Below, piece by piece: positions 32,850 through 40,932 of a stretch of 64,000 nt of DNA. Origin of the DNA: Planctomycetota bacterium (GTDB taxonomy: Bacteria > Planctomycetota > UBA1135). The stretch spans positions 65,893 to 129,892 of the forward strand of contig JAPKBM010000001.1 in the NCBI GenBank assembly GCA_026421205.1. Reading direction: 5' to 3'. Position 1 is the stretch's first letter. Every line of letters starts with the position of its first letter. Below the pieces are notes generated by a model. It saw only the letters and a program-made list of their open reading frames with translations. It ran no database searches and had not been told where the DNA came from. Position numbers and translations under genes: made by a program.

Positions 32850-33725
32850 TTAAACGACTAATCGACTCTCTAGGTAATGCTCTGCGGCACGGTAGGAAGA
32901 TCGGACGAGTGGCCCAGAAGCACAAAAAGAAAAACCAAATTCATCTTCCGCAACCAACTTCCATTCTTGAAATTCTTCCGGGGTGCAATATCGTACCACC
33001 GACAAATGCCGAGACGTGGGTTGAAGATATTGACCCAGTGTCAAAATCTCAACGTCGGCCTGGCGAAGGTCGGCCATGGCTTGACGGATTTCTGCCGACG
33101 TTTCGCCAAGGCCCAGCATTAATGAGGACTTCGTCACAAGATCCGCCTTCATCCTTTTCGCCATTTTCAAAACACGAAGGGACTGTTCATAAGTGGCGCG
33201 CACATCACGTACAGTTCGGTGCAGGCTCTCGACCGTTTCCAAATTATGCCCGAAGACATCCAGCCCTGATTCCACCAAAGTACGGACACATTCTTCTCGC
33301 CCCTGAAAATCTGGGACTAACGCCTCCACGAGCAAGTCGGGACGACGCTCCTTCAGAAGAGCAATCGTTTTAGCATAGTGGCCAGCGCCAAGATCGGGCA
33401 AGTCGTCACGATCTACACTGGTTAACACCAAGTATTTCAGTGCCTTAATTTCTGCTCCTGACGCTACTTTTTCGGGCTCTTGCAAATCCAGCCAGCCATG
33501 TGGGTCGCCGGACTTAACAGCACAAAAGCGACAGCCTCTTGTACACACATCCCCCATCAACATGATAGTGGCTGTCCCTTCATTCCAACACTCTCCCTGG
33601 TTGGGGCACCGCGCCTCTTCGCACACGGTATACAGCCCACGCTCCCGCAAAGACTTGCGCAAAGAAGAGACTGCCTCTCCGGAAGGGAGACGCATCTTTA
33701 GCCAGGGAGGTTTTGGTGAAGCCAT
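32850..33725 (-). CDS. lipA: Lipoyl synthase
   Basis: This radical-SAM enzyme inserts two sulfurs into protein-bound octanoyl groups to form lipoyl. Both [4Fe-4S] sites are visible: the auxiliary cluster cysteines in 'CEEARCPNQGECWNEG' and the radical-SAM cluster in 'MGDVCTRGCRFCAVKSG'. The C-terminal 'GPLVRSSYRAAEHYLES' holds the RSSYxA motif that binds the auxiliary cluster. The track start at 33776 adds 17 residues; ATG 33725 (MASPKPPWLKMRLP) fits the family better. It is the first gene of the lipoate/2-oxoacid dehydrogenase unit, and a promoter is expected in the short divergent spacer to its right. Confidence 0.94.
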   Translation of the reverse strand: MASPKPPWLKMRLPSGEAVSSLRKSLRERGLYTVCEEARCPNQGECWNEGTATIMLMGDVCTRGCRFCAVKSGDPHGWLDLQEPEKVASGAEIKALKYLVLTSVDRDDLPDLGAGHYAKTIALLKERRPDLLVEALVPDFQGREECVRTLVESGLDVFGHNLETVESLHRTVRDVRATYEQSLRVLKMAKRMKADLVTKSSLMLGLGETSAEIRQAMADLRQADVEILTLGQYLQPTSRHLSVVRYCTPEEFQEWKLVAEDEFGFSFCASGPLVRSSYRAAEHYLESRLVV

Positions 33726-33811
33726 GAAGGTGGGATTCACATGAATCAAGCGCGAATTATACGTACGCCAAACCACTCTCGCTGAACGCCTCCTCGTAGG
33801 ATGAACCTTCC

Positions 33812-35740
33812 ATGGACGTCATCCCTCCCGGCTCTCGCCTCAAAACCCTTCAAGTCACTTTTGGGGGGGCGGCGATTTCCGCTTTGACCCTTTCTCTTTG
33901 GCCCTGGCTTACCCTGTATGACCCCGGCACAGTCACCGACCACCTGACTCGCGCCGTGACTCTTACCATTGTCGGCGCCATCGGCTGGTTCACTTTTGGG
34001 GCAAGTCTCAAAAACTCCCGCTGGTCAAAAATCGGGGCGTGGCTTTTTGTTGCAATCGCTGCATGGGGTGTCTTGGAAGGGGTGGCGTCGGCCGGCGAAT
34101 TGGCCAATCGAAAGCTCTTTCGTGGCAGTACTTCTGCACCATTTCTCCTCACTCTCTTTCAACTCGACGAACCACTCTCCGAGAAGCATTTTGCCTGGGT
34201 TCCTTACCTCACCTTGACCATGGCGGCCGTTCCTGCACTTTGCATGGGCGCCGCCAGCCGACTCTTTCTCAGCAAGAGTGGAAGCACCAAGAAAATGCCC
34301 CATTCCCGCTGGTGGACTCCCATCGCATTCACCTTGGGTCTCTTGATCTGGCCCCTGGATACTTGGGCAACACAACGGCCCCATCCATTCCAAAACTGGC
34401 TCCCTGAAATTGCATCGGGCCATCCTTTCCATGAGTTCTTTCGCTACCAAGTAGTCGAGAACAATCGCCAAGAATTCGGACAACGCATTGTGAACGGACA
34501 AGTTCTCCGCGTTATGGAGCGAGACTCCTCCCCTGCCCTAGGGAAATGGCACTTTGCTGCTGGTCGGGAAATCCTCACCACAGACGTCAAGGACGCCGAC
34601 GGCCTCCGTGTCTCCGCGCTCTTCTCTCTTTCTCTCGCCGATGCCCCCCGGACAGCCCTCATTGCAGGATTTCCTGAACCGGCCATGGCTCAAGAGCTCC
34701 AAAGAAGTGGGGTGTCCGCGATGGACTTGGCTTCGGGTCCGCAAGAGGTTGTGGATCTTGACTGGCTCTTCAACCCGAATTGGGCAGGAATCCCCATCCG
34801 CAGTTTCTTCGACATTAAAGAACTCAACCCGAGCACCTATGACCTGGTCCTCTATGCGCCTGCAGCTCCATGGCGACTTGGAGCGAATCCTGCCCGAGCA
34901 GGAATCTTTCAAGAGCTTGCGGAAAGTCTTTGCCCACAAGGAGTTGCGGCTTTTTTCCTTCCTGCTTCATCCCTGCCCGCACAGGAAATTGAGGGACTTT
35001 GGAAGCATTTCCAAGGGGCCTTTCAGGGCAAAGGAACCTCAAGGGCATGGATCCTCCCCCGTGGCCTCCAAACTCCGCGAATTATTTTTACGTCTAGTTC
35101 AGAAGACCTTCCAGAGCAGCTCCCCAAGCTTGTTTCCATCGGCCTACAGGCCGCCGGCTTCCCCTTGTCCTACCCAAGCGATCTTTCCCTCCTCCAGATA
35201 CCAACCACAAAGGCTTTTAAGGAGCCGTCCGAATCTGCTCTCTTCCCTTGGAGCCGATTGCGTGCACGCCAAACCCATGGGGTGCAAGAGGAAATTTTGG
35301 CCGCCGAAGCCCTTGCCGTTCTCCCCCAGACCCCTATTTCTTTGGCGCTTACAGGGCATTTGGCCTCCCAACAATGGACTTTGCCAGACTCTCAGTTTAC
35401 CTCTGAATTGACCCAAATGGATCTCACCTGGGAAACCACCCAGAGCTTCCTTCAGCTCGCCCGCCAATACCCACATTCTCAACTTATCCAACGGCTTTGG
35501 ATGGATTTAGCACAAGCTCTTGTGGAAAAAAGAGAGGTGGAATGGGCCGACGCCACCCTACCTATTTTGGTGGAAGAGCTCGGCTGGAGGCACCCTATTT
35601 TTCTCTGGGCAGCGGGAAGAACAGCCCTTGAGGTTATGGAGCCCGAACAAGCACTTGAATACGCCGAAGAAATCCTCCGACAAAAGCCCGAAATGCTTAA
35701 AGCACAAGCACTTAGAGAGGAGGCCCTAAGGGCACAATAA
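33812..35740 (+). CDS. Multi-TM protein with degenerate spermidine-synthase-like domain
   Basis: A 642-residue protein, not confidently recognised. The first 210 residues contain about five hydrophobic helices (for example 'AVTLTIVGAIGWFTFG' and 'IGAWLFVAIAAWGVLEG'). Residues about 215-460 follow the order of a spermidine-synthase Rossmann fold: 'RIVNGQVLRVMERD', 'PRTALIAGFPEPAMAQELQR', 'STYDLVLYAPAAPW' and 'ESLCPQGVAAFFLPASS'. The glycine-rich SAM loop and catalytic Asp are not convincing, so it may be an inactive relative of the membrane-fused spermidine synthases. The C-terminal 150 residues look like TPR helices ('QALEYAEEILRQKPEMLKAQ'). It is divergent from lipA. Confidence 0.6.
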   Translation: MDVIPPGSRLKTLQVTFGGAAISALTLSLWPWLTLYDPGTVTDHLTRAVTLTIVGAIGWFTFGASLKNSRWSKIGAWLFVAIAAWGVLEGVASAGELANRKLFRGSTSAPFLLTLFQLDEPLSEKHFAWVPYLTLTMAAVPALCMGAASRLFLSKSGSTKKMPHSRWWTPIAFTLGLLIWPLDTWATQRPHPFQNWLPEIASGHPFHEFFRYQVVENNRQEFGQRIVNGQVLRVMERDSSPALGKWHFAAGREILTTDVKDADGLRVSALFSLSLADAPRTALIAGFPEPAMAQELQRSGVSAMDLASGPQEVVDLDWLFNPNWAGIPIRSFFDIKELNPSTYDLVLYAPAAPWRLGANPARAGIFQELAESLCPQGVAAFFLPASSLPAQEIEGLWKHFQGAFQGKGTSRAWILPRGLQTPRIIFTSSSEDLPEQLPKLVSIGLQAAGFPLSYPSDLSLLQIPTTKAFKEPSESALFPWSRLRARQTHGVQEEILAAEALAVLPQTPISLALTGHLASQQWTLPDSQFTSELTQMDLTWETTQSFLQLARQYPHSQLIQRLWMDLAQALVEKREVEWADATLPILVEELGWRHPIFLWAAGRTALEVMEPEQALEYAEEILRQKPEMLKAQALREEALRAQ

Positions 35741-35882
35741 AGGCCCTCATCTCCGCCTAATTTCCTTAAATTTTCTAGAGTTCTTCTATCTTGGATTTAA
35801 AGAACTTGTATGCTTGAAGCAGGGCAACCGGTTTGGACATCCCCATTCCCCATTCGGCCCTTTCTCATTACTCATTTCCCCC
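35741..35882 (+). promoter_or_regulatory. 142-base intergenic region upstream of the BNR-repeat gene
   Basis: One of the few non-coding gaps. It begins just after the previous stop with pyrimidine- and AT-rich sequence (ccttaaattttctag, atttaaagaac) that could hold a promoter, including TATCTT as a possible -10. No convincing -35 at 17 bases is visible, so only the location, not the promoter, is supported. Confidence 0.3.
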
Positions 35883-37550
35883 ATGAAATACTTGATCCCC
35901 GTTTTGGCAGTCCTTTTGGCTGCACCTCTCGCCGCGCAAGGCACCATGCGCGATCCTTCCCAACTAGACATGGGCCTCGGTACCGCAAAGTATCCAGCCA
36001 TTGCTTCCAGTGGAAACACCGCGACCGCCATTTGGATTGAGGACGTCACCAACAATCTTTGGTCTAACTCTTCTGCCGACGGTGGCGCAACTTGGGGACC
36101 TGCTGTGCGCATCGATGACGATGCAACGGGTGCCCTCAAGTACTGCTACGACACCAATTTGGCTTCTTCCGGCAGCTCGGTTTACTATGCATGGAGAGAT
36201 CAGCGTGGTGGTGGTGGGGTAGAAGACGTTTTCTTCACGGCTTCTCATGACGGTGGCGCCACTTGGAGTGCCAACGTGCGCATTGATGATCTCAACGCCC
36301 CAGGCACCGTAGACACCGACGCGCTCAAAATTGCTGCGTCCGGAAACAACGTTTACGTTTTGATGAGGATTAACCGCACAGGTGGCGAGGGCCTCTGGTT
36401 GGCTTCTTCTCAGGATGGAGGCGTAACCTGGAATCCAACGATCGCCGTCGATGCTGACTTAGGCGACGTGGACCTTGAAGGCATCTCTGCCGAAGGGGCT
36501 GACGTACACATCGCATGGTGTGACAACCGGAACTCCAGCGATGATGACCTCTTTTACACCATGTCTCATAACGGTGGCTTAAGCTTCATGGGCACGGAAG
36601 TCCAATTGGACGCTTCGGGTGCCTCTAACGGCGACATTGACTACAGTGAAATCTGGGTCTGCAGCGAAGGCGGTCTCGTGGCCGTTTCTTGGATGGAAGA
36701 CGAACTCCCAACCTCTATGGACGACGAAGAGCTTCACGTCGTAGTTTCTTCGGATGGCGGCCATAACTGGGGCGCAGAGACCACCCTCTTGACCGGTGCC
36801 GACGCAGACGGCCACTTCATGTCTCTTGGCAATGACGGAACGGATAGCTTGATCGCCGTCACTTGGGAAGATAACCGCACAGGTGCCGATGAGATCTATG
36901 TTGCTGTTTCTTCGGACGAAGGCGCAACTTGGACAGAAAATCAACTCTCCACCACAGGAGGTTCTTACCCAGTTGTTCGCTGTAACTCGGTGCACATCGG
37001 TGTGACTTGGGCCGGAGACGGTTACCCAGAAAACCCTTACCTGGCAACTTCTCTTGATGGTGGGCTAACCTTCACCGCAGGCGACATGGCCAAAGGAACG
37101 CAAATCGGTGACGCAGACTATGTTGAGCTTGCCATGAATCCCGACGGTAACTTCCACGGCATTTGGTTGTCGGACGATTCCGGCAGTAACGTTTGCTGGG
37201 CAGGCGGCATGGAATTGGCCGGCCCCGGTCACCCGACTTACACGATTACTGGTTTGGTCGCAGGTGGAAACGCCACTCTCATGGTTACCGGCTGTGCCAA
37301 CACGAGCAATGTCTTGTTCGCCTACTCCCTGAATGGCGCAGGTCCAACGGCAACTCCTTACGGTTCCGTGGACATGAGCATGCCTATCACCCGGATGCCC
37401 GTGGCAGCTTGTGATGCAACTGGAACGGCCTCCCTATTGGTCGCCATTCCTAGTGGAGCCGCAGGCGTTTCAGTCTGGCTTCAGGCCGCTGAAATGCAGG
37501 TAAGTGGCGCTGTCGTTCTCACGAACGCCTTGGCCGAAACCATCCTGTAA
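35883..37550 (+). CDS. Secreted BNR-repeat (sialidase-fold) protein with C-terminal surface module
   Basis: A 555-residue exported protein (signal peptide MKYLIPVLAVLLAAPLAAQG). The track start at 35814 lies upstream of this signal and is rejected. At least seven Asp-box repeats of the S-x-D-G-G-x-T-W type are seen ('SADGGATWGP', 'SHDGGATWSA', 'SQDGGVTWNP', 'SSDGGHNWGA', 'SSDEGATWTE', 'SLDGGLTFTA'), forming a six-bladed propeller. The arginine triad and FRIP motif of true sialidases are not evident, so hydrolase activity is not claimed. The last ~105 residues ('YTITGLVAGGNATLMVTG' to 'LTNALAETIL') form a beta-sandwich module like those ending other planctomycetal surface proteins. Confidence 0.85.
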   Translation: MKYLIPVLAVLLAAPLAAQGTMRDPSQLDMGLGTAKYPAIASSGNTATAIWIEDVTNNLWSNSSADGGATWGPAVRIDDDATGALKYCYDTNLASSGSSVYYAWRDQRGGGGVEDVFFTASHDGGATWSANVRIDDLNAPGTVDTDALKIAASGNNVYVLMRINRTGGEGLWLASSQDGGVTWNPTIAVDADLGDVDLEGISAEGADVHIAWCDNRNSSDDDLFYTMSHNGGLSFMGTEVQLDASGASNGDIDYSEIWVCSEGGLVAVSWMEDELPTSMDDEELHVVVSSDGGHNWGAETTLLTGADADGHFMSLGNDGTDSLIAVTWEDNRTGADEIYVAVSSDEGATWTENQLSTTGGSYPVVRCNSVHIGVTWAGDGYPENPYLATSLDGGLTFTAGDMAKGTQIGDADYVELAMNPDGNFHGIWLSDDSGSNVCWAGGMELAGPGHPTYTITGLVAGGNATLMVTGCANTSNVLFAYSLNGAGPTATPYGSVDMSMPITRMPVAACDATGTASLLVAIPSGAAGVSVWLQAAEMQVSGAVVLTNALAETIL

Positions 37551-37563
37551 TCGGCCCTGAAAC

Positions 37564-37603
37564 ATAATAAGGGCCAGAGGTTTCCCCCTCTGGCCCTTAT
37601 TAT
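37564..37603 (+). terminator. Hairpin terminator after the BNR-repeat gene
   Basis: A perfect inverted repeat: 17-base arms (ataataagggccagagg and its complement) around a 6-base loop, 13 bases after the stop codon. There is no proper T-run, only ttattat inside the stem, but position and stability fit a transcription terminator or an mRNA 3' end protector. It could work in both directions. Confidence 0.7.
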
Positions 37604-37704
37604 CGCCTCACTACCCTCCATTTACCCCGTCTTCTTGCTTGAAAAGCCAGTCATTGCCGTTGGAATTCCGGCTATACTTCATTCAGGACTCTCAATCTCA
37701 TTCC

Positions 37705-39405
37705 ATGAAAAATCTCATCCCCCTCGCCCTTCTTTTCGCTCCGACAAGTCTTGTTGCCCAAGATACTGAATACATGATGTATGGTGGCACGCCGGGCACC
37801 GCAGAATGGGAAGTACGCCGCACCGTAGACACTAATTTTGACGGGCAATACACCGGCGCCGATGAAGGATGGCAATTTGCCTATGACGGCGCCACTCAAA
37901 TCACCTACGTCGAATCCATGATGTATCGTGAAATTAATGGCGTCCCCGCACTCTACGCCATCGCCGACGGCGACGTCATCATCAAAATGGTTGACCTAGA
38001 CGGAGATGGTCTTGCCACAGGACCTGGAGAGGTGGTCACTTTTATTGACACACGTGCCGCACATGGTGTGACCAACACAAGCCCTGACGATCTGGACTTC
38101 AGTGATGTCACCGGTGAATTGTTCGTCACCAATGACCTTTGGGCAAATGGACCGCAAGCAGGCTCGGGTATCTCTGGATACCTTGACCTCAACGGAGACG
38201 GAGACGCCATGGACGCCGGAGAGATGGTTCAACTCGTCGACGCTTTGGGAACCATTACTCTTCAAGAGCCTGCTGGCCCCGTTGACATAGACATCGGTGA
38301 CTTTGAGTCCATCATGGTGGACAGTGCCGGCGTCGTAATCTCCTTTGCCCAGCAAGACCTTGCACTCTACGCCTTCCAAGACCAAAACGGAGACGGAGAC
38401 GCCATGGACGCTGGGGAAGCTTGGAACTTTTGCAATCTTGTAGGCGACAAAGTAAATCTAGAGCTCAACGCCGACGTCGCTGCAGGCGTGCTCTACTCCC
38501 CAAGCTGTCCTTCAAACCAAAGCAGTGGTTTGTATGCAACCCTTGAAATCTTGGACGTAGATCACAACGCCGACGCCTCTGGCAAAGATATTTACTGGAT
38601 CGTGAGCACGGCATCGGCCAATTCTTGTGCTGGCGCAAACGGCTTGATTTACCGTGGTGTTGATGTCAATGGTGATCAAGACCTCAATGATGCCGGGGAA
38701 GTGGTCCTCTGGTTCAACGGCCCCAATAATGGCATCATGGATTACCCTCCAAGCACATTTTACGGGGCGTCAGCTCATGATGGAGGCATTGCATTTTGGT
38801 CGAACGCTGGACCCATGGGGTCGGGCGGAACTTACGTTCAAAATTCTATCGCCTACCTTGAAGACCTCAACGGTGACGGAGATGCCATGGACAACCTAGA
38901 GCAAACAGACCGCTTCTACTGGGCGCCGGATGGTTGTTACGCAAAAACCATGACCTCCGTTCCAAGTGGTGCGTTCCACTCACCCGATGGCCCACAGTTC
39001 ACCATCTTTGGTAATGCCGGAACAACTTCCGGGGGAACTCAGCCACAAATTGGCAACAATACCCTGCCCTACGTGGGGCAGACTTTTGAAATCACCTTGA
39101 CGGATGCTCTACCCAACAACTTCGTCATGCTGTTTGCAGGATGGTCCAACGTCAACAGCACGTACGGACCCCTTCCGCTTGACTTGACGTCTCTTGGAGC
39201 CCCTGGAAACACCCTCTACGCCTCCGTGGATTTCAAAGCTCAGTTCATCACGGATGCTAATGGCGCAGCCATGTTGCCCATCGGCCTTCCACCCAACCCA
39301 ACTCTGGACGGCAGACACCTCTACTTCCAGTGGTACGTGGATGATCCCACCGCAAATCTTCGTGGGCTCACCTTGTCCAATGCGGGCGACGCGTTGATGC
39401 GCTAA
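37705..39405 (+). CDS. Secreted protein with DxDGDG calcium-type repeats and C-terminal surface module
   Basis: A 566-residue exported protein (MKNLIPLALLFAPTSLVAQ). Five EF-hand/dockerin-like Asp-rich loops recur: 'DLDGDGLATGPGE', 'DLNGDGDAMDAGE', 'DQNGDGDAMDAGE', 'DVNGDQDLNDAGE' and 'DLNGDGDAMDNLE'. Each is followed by a hydrophobic strand, as in beta-propeller or repeat proteins that bind Ca2+ outside the cell. The C-terminal ~115 residues ('PYVGQTFEITLTDALPNNFV' to 'LTLSNAGDALMR') match the planctomycetal beta-sandwich module. The start at 37705 is chosen for its signal peptide. No enzyme motif is present; adhesion or matrix function is a guess. Confidence 0.82.
   Translation: MKNLIPLALLFAPTSLVAQDTEYMMYGGTPGTAEWEVRRTVDTNFDGQYTGADEGWQFAYDGATQITYVESMMYREINGVPALYAIADGDVIIKMVDLDGDGLATGPGEVVTFIDTRAAHGVTNTSPDDLDFSDVTGELFVTNDLWANGPQAGSGISGYLDLNGDGDAMDAGEMVQLVDALGTITLQEPAGPVDIDIGDFESIMVDSAGVVISFAQQDLALYAFQDQNGDGDAMDAGEAWNFCNLVGDKVNLELNADVAAGVLYSPSCPSNQSSGLYATLEILDVDHNADASGKDIYWIVSTASANSCAGANGLIYRGVDVNGDQDLNDAGEVVLWFNGPNNGIMDYPPSTFYGASAHDGGIAFWSNAGPMGSGGTYVQNSIAYLEDLNGDGDAMDNLEQTDRFYWAPDGCYAKTMTSVPSGAFHSPDGPQFTIFGNAGTTSGGTQPQIGNNTLPYVGQTFEITLTDALPNNFVMLFAGWSNVNSTYGPLPLDLTSLGAPGNTLYASVDFKAQFITDANGAAMLPIGLPPNPTLDGRHLYFQWYVDDPTANLRGLTLSNAGDALMR
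38185..38894 (+). repeat. Coding repeats for D-x-N-G-D-G-D-A-M-D loops
   Basis: Three nearly identical DNA copies of about 34 bases (core aacggagacggagacgccat) lie at 38185-38220, 38380-38415 and 38863-38894. Two more diverged copies occur near 37994 and 38662. They encode the Ca2+-loop-like repeats of the secreted protein. High DNA identity of the central copies suggests recent duplication or gene conversion. Confidence 0.75.
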
Positions 39406-39426
39406 GCAACGGGTATCCTTGCAGTG

Positions 39427-40932
39427 ATGCTTGGCCTTGCCCTTCTTGCTGCTTTTCCGGTGGTCTTCCAAGATGCGGAGGACCATCGGAAACTTTTGGA
39501 GCGCGCAACCAACGGCTATGAGGTCACGGACACCTCAAAGGCCTTCGCCGAAGTTGCCGGCGTCAATGCCATGGAGGCGCGTGTTGAAATATTTGACGCC
39601 AAATTGACTATTCGTGGGTGCACACAACTCAGAGACTGGCTTGTCAGTGGAATGAATCAAGCGCGGACCCTGGAGGAAACCGACGTTCTTGCCCTTGCCG
39701 CAAACAATAAAAAGAGAAGTGAACTCTTGCGCCTTGTTTGTCTTCGTGCTTTGCAAATCACCAAGGCGCCGGTTTCAGCAAAACATCTCCTCCAAAAGAA
39801 ATTCCTAAAAGATCCCCAAGACATTCAAAGAGAATGGCAAAGAACCGTGGGAATAGTTCACGCACAAGGTCGGCTGGACGCGGGGAATATCAAAGATCTC
39901 AACAAAGAAGTGCGCGCGCTCCTTTCCAAAGCCGGAACGCCTTGGAGCATTCTTTGCTCCACGCCCTCCCTCTCTCAAGAAGATGCTTCACGGGTTGCCG
40001 AAGCCATGACCAAGTCAAAGCTCCCCGGGGATCAAGCGGAAGCCACCCGCAATCTTGCGGCCTTCACCGACCATCACCCTCTTTGGATTTCTGCGGCGAA
40101 AAAACTTCTGCTCAACACAGCATGTGGTCCCCGCGTTGCTGTTTTGGAAATGGCAAAAGCGCATTCCATTCACCACCTTGCGCCACACCTCATCCACGCC
40201 TTAGAGCAAGAAGTGCAACGCGGTGGACGCTTTGTGAATGACTTCGCCGCCACCCTTCGCGCCATCACGGGACGGCAGTTTGGCACCAACCCAGAAAGCT
40301 GGGGCCGATGGTGGCAAAGAGAAGGGGGCCAGTTCCTGAAAAACCCAGCTCCGCGAGTAAAGCAAGTGGATGCAACGGAAAAGGAAGAGCGCACGGTGGC
40401 AAGCTTATTCGGCATTCCGGTCGACAGCCTTCGGGTGGCCATTGTGGTTGATGGCTCTGGAAGCATGAATGACCTTTTGGATGACCGTCCCTGTTTCCAG
40501 GCAGCTGCCGAAGAAATGGAATCTTTCCTGGAGAGACTTTCCGAAAAGGCCTACTTCCAGGTCGTTGTCATTGGACGAGATCAGAGAGCCTGCTTCAAAA
40601 AATCTGTGCTCAACTCGGCAAAAAATCGAAAGGCCGCAGTCAAGTACATCCGTGACTTTGATTACAGCACGGCTTCGGCAATGCATGACGTCCTTGTAGA
40701 AGCACAACGAAATGACATGGTCGACACGATGCTCTTCATCTCTGACGGAGGGGGAAGTTGGGGATCCTACGCCTTTGCAGGCCACATGGAACCCGTCTTA
40801 AAACAAGAATATGAGCGGACTGGTGTTCGTATTCATAGTATTTTTGTTGGGAGTTCCAATACAAAACGACGGTTTATGCAGAACCTAGCAGACCTTACGT
40901 CTGGTATTCTTGTTGCACCTTCTAATTCTTAA
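39427..40932 (+). CDS. Exported von Willebrand factor A domain protein with helical repeats
   Basis: A 501-residue protein with a short signal peptide (MLGLALLAAFPVVFQD), a helical HEAT-like middle and a C-terminal VWA domain. The MIDAS metal site is complete: 'IVVDGSGSMNDLLDD' (DxSxS form as DGSGS), the Thr in 'RDFDYSTASAMHDVL', and 'MLFISDGGGSWGSY'. The middle segment 'ITGRQFGTNPESWGRWW' is a helical unit often seen in planctomycetal VWA proteins. It likely binds protein ligands through Mg2+ outside the cytoplasm. GTG at 39424 immediately precedes ATG 39427, and either could be used. It overlaps the MBL gene as TAATG, suggesting a joint function. Confidence 0.82.
   Translation: MLGLALLAAFPVVFQDAEDHRKLLERATNGYEVTDTSKAFAEVAGVNAMEARVEIFDAKLTIRGCTQLRDWLVSGMNQARTLEETDVLALAANNKKRSELLRLVCLRALQITKAPVSAKHLLQKKFLKDPQDIQREWQRTVGIVHAQGRLDAGNIKDLNKEVRALLSKAGTPWSILCSTPSLSQEDASRVAEAMTKSKLPGDQAEATRNLAAFTDHHPLWISAAKKLLLNTACGPRVAVLEMAKAHSIHHLAPHLIHALEQEVQRGGRFVNDFAATLRAITGRQFGTNPESWGRWWQREGGQFLKNPAPRVKQVDATEKEERTVASLFGIPVDSLRVAIVVDGSGSMNDLLDDRPCFQAAAEEMESFLERLSEKAYFQVVVIGRDQRACFKKSVLNSAKNRKAAVKYIRDFDYSTASAMHDVLVEAQRNDMVDTMLFISDGGGSWGSYAFAGHMEPVLKQEYERTGVRIHSIFVGSSNTKRRFMQNLADLTSGILVAPSNS

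Noticed and set aside
34554-35411. 285-residue plus-strand ORF within the spermidine-synthase-like gene
   Set aside because: Different frame of the same strand, Ser/Pro/Arg rich and without motif.
35883-37550. Naming the BNR-repeat protein a sialidase
   Set aside because: Asp-box repeats are clear, but the FRIP motif and arginine triad are not seen; only the fold is supported.
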